Source of the DNA: Bacteroidota bacterium
GTDB lineage: Bacteria; Bacteroidota; Bacteroidia; Chitinophagales; Chitinophagaceae
DNA length: 64,000 nucleotides
Reading direction: 5' to 3'
Assembly (NCBI GenBank): GCA_013285905.1
Contig: JABDGU010000010.1
Location: 1 to 64,000 of the forward strand
The first letter of the stretch is position 1, and each line of letters starts with the position of its first letter. Of this stretch, positions 58,801 to 64,000 are shown piece after piece. A program made the translations under genes and the position numbers. The notes below the pieces were generated by a model, which saw nothing but the letters and a program-made list of their open reading frames with translations, ran no database searches and was not told the origin of the DNA.

Positions 58801-61259
58801 ATATTTGATAATACGCTATTCGCACCTCCGCAAGTACCTGATACACTAACCGTATAGTTAGCCGCATCTGTTGCAGATGCGCTTGCAATAGTATAGGATG
58901 TTGCAGTAGCCCCGTTTATAATACTTCCGTTCTTATACCATTGGTAGCTTATTCCGTAGCCTGCTCCGGCTACAGAAAAGGTTACAGGGAAACCGGCACA
59001 CACTGTTGTTGTCGCAGCAGGTTGACTTAGTATTGTGGCAAGGGAACAACCAACGCTATCTATTTTAATACTATCAAGCGCAACTGTCCCATTCGCAGTC
59101 GTTGTTAGGCCGCCATGTGGAGTATTATCTACCCAGCTGAAAAAGTAAGCGCCTGTAGATGGTGCTGTATAGGTTACATTATTTGCAGTTGTTGGCACCG
59201 GCGCGTTACTTGTGATACCGGCAGGTAATGTACTGAATATCAGAGTTCCGGGAAATCCAGCTATTGGGTTAGTAATAGAGTTTGCCCCTGGATTTGTTTG
59301 CCCCACTAAAAGATACAGATTTTCATTATTAGGAGCAGTGCCCGTATTATTTGTCCAGTTGGAAGCTCCCCTTGCATATCCAAACCATGCACGGTATGTT
59401 ACGCCTTGTACCAGCGGTAAAGCCGGGGTGGTGATATAGTCCAGCTTGCCATTTGTATTACCCGATGTATCTGACGCATACACGCACCACGGCAATATTG
59501 TCCCGTCTGCAGCATGATACATATTGGGTCCTAACTGTCCCCATTCGCTTACAGGTGCATTATAGGTAACCGTAACATCATCCATTTCCTGGTTGTCGCC
59601 ATCATCAGAAAATGCCCGGAATATAATATAAGTTGCTGCTGTTTGAAGAGCTACAGGTACGGTATAAGTGTATTGTATCCATCCACCTGCGGCAGGTGCC
59701 GCAGGTGCAAAATTATAGCTCCTTGGCACGTAACCTAAGAGGGTGCCGGCAGCAGATGTTGTAGTGGTGGCATATGTTGAAATACCTTCTGTTGAAAATG
59801 TGGTGCTTGTATACGGATTACCGGATGGATCTCTGTATACCCATAATGATACAGTATAGGTACCCGGGGCGCTCATATTAAGGGCCGGAGTTTCTAATTC
59901 TGAGTAACCACTACCTATACTAAAAGAATTATAAAAAGCAACTTTAGAACCCGTGTGCGGACTAAAAACCGGGTTGGCAGACCCCACACCTGTACTTGTG
60001 CTCCAGGCTGTACTCACTGTATTGGTGGTATTCCAACCCGTGGGAGGAAAACTATTTTCAAAACTTTCATTGATAAGATTGACATTTCCACCATTCACAT
60101 TGCGCTGCATACAAGCCGGGATGCCATAATTCGAAAGACCTACATTTGATGGAAAATCAAAATTCTGTATATATGGGATAGCAGTACCACTAACAGATAC
60201 TGTACATACATTACTTGCAGCCCCTGTATGTGGAATCGTATTATTGCAGGTGTCTGTTATCCTGTAGTAGGCGCTGGCCAGCAACACAGGCGTTGTATAG
60301 CTTAACGAGGTTGCGCCCGGTATATTTGTCCATGGCCCGGTTGCTGCAGATGCGGTCTGCCATTGATAGCTGATCCCTCCTACCCCGTTAAGTGCCGTAG
60401 TTGCGGTGAAAGTAACGCTGCCACCGGCACATAAAACAGTAGTTGCGGGAGCAGCTGTCGCAGCCGACGGAGTAGCATTGCATAATGGCGGATCCCATTC
60501 GTAAACCTGGTTGGTAGCAGGGAATGTACTGGTCGCGATGGTGACACTCGTTGACGTAGATGGTGTCGGAGATGCACTCGCATTAGGCAAAGCCTGGAAA
60601 TCAGCGGTTGTCTTCGCAATACCTATGCCCGGACCACTTGTGTTTGCATACGTGGCGAAAGCAGCATCCCTGCGGTATGCAAACTGTATTTTGTTGCTGC
60701 CTTCATAAAGAATTACCTGGAAAGACATTTCGTTCGCAATTTGCCCGGTTGTTGAGGATGAATAAGCACTCCATCCATACCACTCAAAAGTAAAAACACG
60801 ACTACCAGGACTGCCTGTGGTTATATAATTAGCACTGCTGGCCGGGCTGGCTAAAGGGTATCCACCATGCAAGTCTATACTTAATGGAAAAACACCTGGT
60901 TGAAAACCACTTGTTGTAATATTACTTGAACAACAACCGCTTGCAGCCACAAAACCAAATGTCATAAATCCATTTGAGTTGACAGCCACCTGGGTATATG
61001 CTACACCACAGAACACAAAGCTGAATCCTATCGGGACCAATCCGCTTGAAGCGTCATCTGTCTGAATTGAAGATACATTCGTAATACCGCTTGAACCGTA
61101 TATTTGATTGAACGGACTGCTAAATGCAGTAAATGAGTATTGTGCTGCAGATTGTGCCTTGGCTTCTTTTATACTTATATTTAAAAGCACAAATAGTAAA
61201 AAAAAGAGTCTGCCTGTAACACAATGGTTTCCGTTGGAAGAGTGAGTGAATAATTTCAT
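55893..61259 (-). CDS. Giant T9SS type A secreted protein with Ig-like repeats
   Basis: This 1788-residue protein has a signal peptide (FFLLFVLLNISIKEAKAQ), an N-terminal domain with a lectin-like pattern (FTEWYGWSAY region, ~30-260), an Ig-like unit, a MAM/jelly-roll-like segment (ENSFPPTGW, SELETPALNMSAPGTYTVSLWV, ~370-560), then twelve Ig-like domains of ~80 residues, each with C.G..V.L.A..G..Y.YQWY.NG..I.GA and Y.V.VTN..GC. It ends with a type A T9SS sorting domain (IKIYPNPATSVVYIE, then KLANGVYMISIYD). It is exported and probably attached to the cell surface. The ligand is unknown. Confidence 0.93.
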   Translation of the reverse strand: MKLFTHSSNGNHCVTGRLFFLLFVLLNISIKEAKAQSAAQYSFTAFSSPFNQIYGSSGITNVSSIQTDDASSGLVPIGFSFVFCGVAYTQVAVNSNGFMTFGFVAASGCCSSNITTSGFQPGVFPLSIDLHGGYPLASPASSANYITTGSPGSRVFTFEWYGWSAYSSSTTGQIANEMSFQVILYEGSNKIQFAYRRDAAFATYANTSGPGIGIAKTTADFQALPNASASPTPSTSTSVTIATSTFPATNQVYEWDPPLCNATPSAATAAPATTVLCAGGSVTFTATTALNGVGGISYQWQTASAATGPWTNIPGATSLSYTTPVLLASAYYRITDTCNNTIPHTGAASNVCTVSVSGTAIPYIQNFDFPSNVGLSNYGIPACMQRNVNGGNVNLINESFENSFPPTGWNTTNTVSTAWSTSTGVGSANPVFSPHTGSKVAFYNSFSIGSGYSELETPALNMSAPGTYTVSLWVYRDPSGNPYTSTTFSTEGISTYATTTTSAAGTLLGYVPRSYNFAPAAPAAGGWIQYTYTVPVALQTAATYIIFRAFSDDGDNQEMDDVTVTYNAPVSEWGQLGPNMYHAADGTILPWCVYASDTSGNTNGKLDYITTPALPLVQGVTYRAWFGYARGASNWTNNTGTAPNNENLYLLVGQTNPGANSITNPIAGFPGTLIFSTLPAGITSNAPVPTTANNVTYTAPSTGAYFFSWVDNTPHGGLTTTANGTVALDSIKIDSVGCSLATILSQPAATTTVCAGFPVTFSVAGAGYGISYQWYKNGSIINGATATSYTIASASATDAANYTVSVSGTCGGANSVLSNIAALVVNTSPTAIVTPAASTIICPGTTVQLNANTGIGYSYQWYNGTGPIAGATSASYTAGLADNYHVVVTSSNSCYTASSNTPVTVLSAPPAVALPAGNTTICAGTCVTINANTGSYAYQWYNNGSSLPGATSASYLACSTGVYTVKVTNTSNGCFAVSSLSVPVTVNPLPSAVVSASGADTFCQNGSVTLIIPFSGSVSYQWYNGSSPLIGQNTNTYIATQTGAYTLKVTNPLTGCSSLSNVNNVLLNIPPATVSSPNTSLCAGNIVTLSANTGSNLSYQWYQNGYAINGATAATYSTSVSGNYTVMVTSVAGSYSCSNVSSPPVVLQSYSPPPAYITTANATTFCAGNSIVLNADTGTGYIYQWMLNGVNIFQGTTANLLVVSSGNYTVKVTNAQGCFGSSPATTVTVIPLPTPLATASGNTQLCPGGNVSLSTSTAPGLTYQWYNGTTAIPGATFPIYVTASTANYSVVVTNNTGCQGTSNTLPVVMNTIPSSVITAGGPTSICSGASVSLSAPSVSGYNYQWAYNGTAITGANSTTYQASTAGSYTVTVTNVAAGCSSSTATATNLVVFPLPGATSSSIGPTSVCDGSSVILVANSGSGLTYQWNNSGTPMSSATHITDTVAVSGSYTVTVTDNNGCMATSLPSLVSVFSIPAAGFVPGGDTGFCQGNSVTLLATSGNNYSYQWKKNGVNIAGANGQSYQANQVGAYSVVVTNNICSAESSIKNVTIYPQPSNTASLLGADTICFNDSVQIQAVIANGYLYQWSDNGSPIAGATHSSVWARAAGTYTAAVTSNYGCTATTQSINIYNFPPPNPGIIANGLILSTGTFVSYQWYRGGTAASDMILGAVGNSYAANQSGDYYAFVTDAHGCSQFSPVHTVGTTGVVQMGNGNTDIKIYPNPATSVVYIESAVKVKVRISGIEGKLLIEENAVNHVDISKLANGVYMISIYDEQGGLLKVDRLLKNGQ

Positions 61260-61495
61260 AAATACAATACATTTATATAATGTTAAGTTAAGTTCACTTC
61301 CCTATGGAAAGGTCTTTTATTTGCAGAAGCCTTTATTATCAATATGTATTTTTTATAACAACATATTAAAAACAACACATTGTGCTAATAATACTATGCA
61401 TGAATTACTCAAAACAATCTATACAGGCATATGTTATATGCAAATATCTGAACATTTAAAACAATAAAATATCTATTCTGGCAAGCAATGATGTT

Positions 61496-61503
61496 TAAAT
61501 TTG
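61496..61503 (+). promoter_or_regulatory. Bacteroidota -7 element TAAATTTG, nearly at the start codon
   Basis: This exact TAnnTTTG match ends 4 bp before ATG 61508. Transcription from it would begin at or a few bases from the ATG, giving a leaderless message. Confidence 0.65.
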
Positions 61504-61507
61504 CGGC

Positions 61508-61897
61508 ATGTTATATCATAGCCTTTATATTACCGAAACGGACAATAAAGGAAGGGCAGTCTTTACCGCAGAAACTATTCCGGTAGATACCATCATTGAA
61601 GAAGCTCCGGTCTTGGTAATGAGCGCAGATGAACGCAAACTATTAGACCAAACTTTGCTACACGATTACATTTTTGAGTGGCAACCCGGGGGCGCCAGTA
61701 TGTGTTGTATGGCCCTTGGCTGGGTACCAATGTATAACCATTCTTATACTTCCAACTGCGAATATTTTATGAGTTATGAGGACCGGACAATATGTATAAA
61801 AACCGTAAGAGACATACAGGCAGGTGAAGAACTTAGCATTAATTACAATGGTGACTGGCATGACACTAAGCCACTATGGTTTACCCCCATTTCTTAA
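61508..61897 (+). CDS. SET-domain protein
   Basis: This 129-residue protein is a minimal SET domain: YITETDNKGRAVFTAETIP at the N-terminus, the SAM/pseudoknot motif YNHSYTSNCEY (Asn77-His78) and GEELSINYNGDW (Tyr113). SET enzymes methylate lysines; bacterial targets are mostly unknown. No zinc-binding post-SET is present. The gene has a promoter almost on its start codon and stands alone. Confidence 0.88.
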   Translation: MLYHSLYITETDNKGRAVFTAETIPVDTIIEEAPVLVMSADERKLLDQTLLHDYIFEWQPGGASMCCMALGWVPMYNHSYTSNCEYFMSYEDRTICIKTVRDIQAGEELSINYNGDWHDTKPLWFTPIS

Positions 61898-61939
61898 AGA
61901 GGTGTTTCACGTACAAAGCCGCTTCAGGGCTTGGGGTAT

Positions 61940-63676
61940 TTAATACAACTTATACACTGGATACAAATTATACCCCGGTTCGAAATGCGATGAATGCCTG
62001 TAAACAAAATCCAGTTGAGCGGTTTTATCTTTTGCAAATGCAGGGTCGCTTTTCTTTTTGTCCTGCAAAAGTTTAGTAAGTGCCTTATCATTCTCTAATA
62101 TCTTAGCGGCCTCGTCTTCAAAAACATAGTCGCTGTAATACTCTTTTTGCTGCAGGATGCCATCAAAAAATCCCCAGGCAAAAAAACCATCCGGAGCTTC
62201 GGGTTCAAGGGTTTCTACAATGAGGCGCTGATTGGGCTGCTCTGTATTTATTATAACATCGTCCGCCAATAGCTTTATAGTTTGTTTTTCCTGGCTCACT
62301 ATTACATTTTTATGCGGATAGTGCTTTTCGTATGGGTGTGATGCCGTTTCATATTTCTCAATATGGTAAACAGTCAGGTCCAGCACAGTATCATTCTTTA
62401 GTTTTTGCATCACTACATTATTCCATCTCAACCTGTCAAGAACATCAGTAAATCCCTGTTTTACAACATACGCCTTAGACAACGAAACCTGCAGTGACGG
62501 ATTGAAATGATCGTAGAATGGAACTTTTCTTTCATAAGGCTTGTTATGATCGTAGTAAAGACGCTCCTGTCCGGATACCAGGCTTGGCTTATGTCCTGCC
62601 TCGTAGCCTTTAAAAATTATCCTGTCAAACTGCGTTGTATCAGCTTTCCAGTCAATAGTTACATCGGTATTTTCTTTTAGGGGCACTTTATCTTCTTCTC
62701 TTGCCTTATGTATTGCGTCTGCGTTCTTAGATGCTAATTCTATAAAACTTTGCATTAAAGTATAAGTCGCTTGCACACGTTGCGCAAAGGGTTTCAGCAT
62801 ATGCGTTTCGGGCACAAAAGCAAAAGTATGATATAGGGCTGCATAGCCGCTGGAAAAGCGTGGTGGATCGTAAAATTCGGTCCAGCCTTCATCCGGGCTG
62901 TTTTTGAAATCATTTACATACGGCACAAGGTCATAATGGCGGCTTTTCATATCCTTATAAATGCCCGGGACTAATGTATGGTACATATAATCCCCTACTG
63001 CCCCGCCAAGTTTATCATGCTGTGTTACAAGCAAGGTCATGACGTGTTGATAATCCGCTCCATCACTTACATGGTTATCAATAAAAATATCCGGGTCCAA
63101 CTGGTAATAAAATATATTGAACGACCGGGACTCCTTTGCGTCCATCTTGATAAAATCGCGGTTCAGATCCAGGTTTTGCGCGTTACCCCTGAAACCATAT
63201 TCTTTAGGTCCATCCTGGTTAGTGCGGCTGCTGCTGTTTCGGTTAAGGGCGCCACCAATATTGTATATGGGTATTACCGCCAGCACTACGTTGTCTGGTA
63301 TATTTATTTTCCCCGAGGCAGCATCACGCATCAGCATCATGCAGGCATCTATCCCATCAGGCTCTCCTGCATGAATGCCGTTATTTATCATTATTATTAC
63401 TTTGCCTTCTTTTCGCCACTGTTTGATATCATAACCCATGTCTTTACTATAAAAAACAACATTCAGATTATATTTTGTGTCGGTGAGGCCAATGTCCAGC
63501 ATTTTTATACGGTCATACTTTTCGTCCAATGCCTTATAAAAATCCATTGCCTGGAAATAAGTGGCGCTTTCCGTCCCATTCGATTTTTCAAACGGCGTTT
63601 GGAATGAATTATCATGTGCATATGATATTCCATTAGCGATACACAATACAGTAAAAAGAAAACAATATCTTACCAT
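61940..63676 (-). CDS. M14-family zinc carboxypeptidase
   Basis: This 578-residue protein has a signal peptide (YCFLFTVLCIANGISYA) and an M14 metallopeptidase domain: zinc ligands in GIHAGEPDG (His102, Glu105) and DNHVSDGAD (His202), substrate-binding NLDLNRDF and the catalytic Glu in FVPETHML. A C-terminal ~220-residue domain of unknown type follows. It should trim C-terminal residues of peptides in the periplasm or outside. Confidence 0.9.
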   Translation of the reverse strand: MVRYCFLFTVLCIANGISYAHDNSFQTPFEKSNGTESATYFQAMDFYKALDEKYDRIKMLDIGLTDTKYNLNVVFYSKDMGYDIKQWRKEGKVIIMINNGIHAGEPDGIDACMMLMRDAASGKINIPDNVVLAVIPIYNIGGALNRNSSSRTNQDGPKEYGFRGNAQNLDLNRDFIKMDAKESRSFNIFYYQLDPDIFIDNHVSDGADYQHVMTLLVTQHDKLGGAVGDYMYHTLVPGIYKDMKSRHYDLVPYVNDFKNSPDEGWTEFYDPPRFSSGYAALYHTFAFVPETHMLKPFAQRVQATYTLMQSFIELASKNADAIHKAREEDKVPLKENTDVTIDWKADTTQFDRIIFKGYEAGHKPSLVSGQERLYYDHNKPYERKVPFYDHFNPSLQVSLSKAYVVKQGFTDVLDRLRWNNVVMQKLKNDTVLDLTVYHIEKYETASHPYEKHYPHKNVIVSQEKQTIKLLADDVIINTEQPNQRLIVETLEPEAPDGFFAWGFFDGILQQKEYYSDYVFEDEAAKILENDKALTKLLQDKKKSDPAFAKDKTAQLDFVYRHSSHFEPGYNLYPVYKLY

Positions 63677-63747
63677 GCAGCTAAGATACTTTACTCAATT
63701 AACAAATCATAAATCGCAAAATCATAAACCATAAATCAATAGTCTTG

Positions 63748-63755
63748 TATCTTTG
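63748..63755 (+). promoter_or_regulatory. Bacteroidota -7 element TATCTTTG
   Basis: This exact TAnnTTTG match ends 6 bp before ATG 63762, implying a very short leader. Confidence 0.65.
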
Positions 63756-63761
63756 CGTGGC

Positions 63762-64000
63762 ATGAAGAAAGTTTTTCCTCTTATTGTTGTATTAATAAGC
63801 CTTTCTGTGTTGGGTATTATGTTCATACAAATGTCATGGATACGTAATGCCATCTTCATGAAACGTGAGCAATTCGAAAAAGAGATCAATACTGCCCTTA
63901 TACAAACCCGCGACCTCCTGCACGATCAGTTCCTTATCAAGCACGGCCACAATTATATACCAAACGAGGCCTCAAAAGAATTTTTCCTGCGCGATTTTAC
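63762..64000 (+). CDS. Sensor histidine kinase, 3' partial (N-terminus only)
   Basis: The frame from ATG 63762 is open to the window end (79 codons) and starts MKKVFPLIVVLISLSVLGIM, then IQMSWIRNAIFMKREQF and EINTALIQTRDLL. The 'LIGIxFIQxSWIrNA' transmembrane start with a following helix is typical of Bacteroidota sensor histidine kinases. The kinase domains lie beyond the window. Confidence 0.7.
   Translation, partial: MKKVFPLIVVLISLSVLGIMFIQMSWIRNAIFMKREQFEKEINTALIQTRDLLHDQFLIKHGHNYIPNEASKEFFLRDF

Noticed and set aside
62978-63607. 209-residue plus-strand ORF
   Set aside because: It runs antisense inside the M14 carboxypeptidase gene, which has clear catalytic motifs.

Overview
The window is bacterial chromosome from a member of the Bacteroidota, most likely Chitinophagaceae-like. 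This rests on several signals in the sequence: type IX secretion (T9SS) cargo with both known C-terminal sorting-domain types, a PorP/SprF partner gene, Bat aerotolerance genes, and recurrent promoter elements of the Bacteroidota form TAnnTTTG (with a TTTG-like -33 box) just upstream of many start codons. Classical Shine-Dalgarno sequences are scarce. No rRNA, phage, plasmid or CRISPR locus is seen, and there is one tRNA (tRNA-Ser, GGA).

Layout. 1-4.7 kb: the 3' part of a giant repetitive adhesin with a CHU_C-type sorting domain, then its PorP/SprF partner. 4.7-19 kb: mostly housekeeping genes (cupin, amino-acid permease, lipB, tail-specific protease, DUF5683 protein, pcm, queG, YigZ, EamA transporter, ribD, a RelE/ParE toxin-antitoxin pair, prmC). 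19-21.5 kb: a PhaE-like polyhydroxyalkanoate (PHA) synthase subunit divergent from a PhaJ-like MaoC hydratase. 21.6-24.6 kb: small orphan genes, fumC, and a REP-associated (IS200-like) transposase surrounded by its palindromic repeats. 24.6-30.7 kb: Dph6-like ATPase, SDR, batD-batE, polysaccharide deacetylase, TatD DNase, tRNA-Ser. 30.7-34.3 kb: a non-homologous end-joining cassette (ku, PE-ligase, separate polymerase) bracketed by related palindromic repeats. 34.3-46.5 kb: TMTC-like TPR membrane protein, two Fe(II)/2OG oxygenases, an ArsR-SRPBCC-reductase-GyrI-like operon with a striking twin operator, cbpM-cbpA, a TPR histidine kinase, a Tat-exported pirin and a MATE transporter.

46.5-52.4 kb looks like an accessory island that is visibly AT-rich. 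It holds an AAA/OLD-type ATPase followed by a small TOPRIM-like protein, an unlisted 53-aa protein, a DUF6236-like protein, a broken LytTR-like fragment, an orphan HigA-like antitoxin and two secreted proteins of unknown function. The ATPase/TOPRIM-like pair is the best candidate for an undescribed (probably defence) system. Its second gene has an ATA where an overlapping ATGA start would be expected.

52.5-64 kb returns to core-like content: DEAD-box helicase with an RGG-like tail, RlpA-like protein, a putative outer-membrane protein, a 1788-residue Ig-repeat T9SS protein, a SET-domain protein, an M14 carboxypeptidase and the start of a sensor histidine kinase cut by the window end. All family assignments come from reading motifs; no database search was run.
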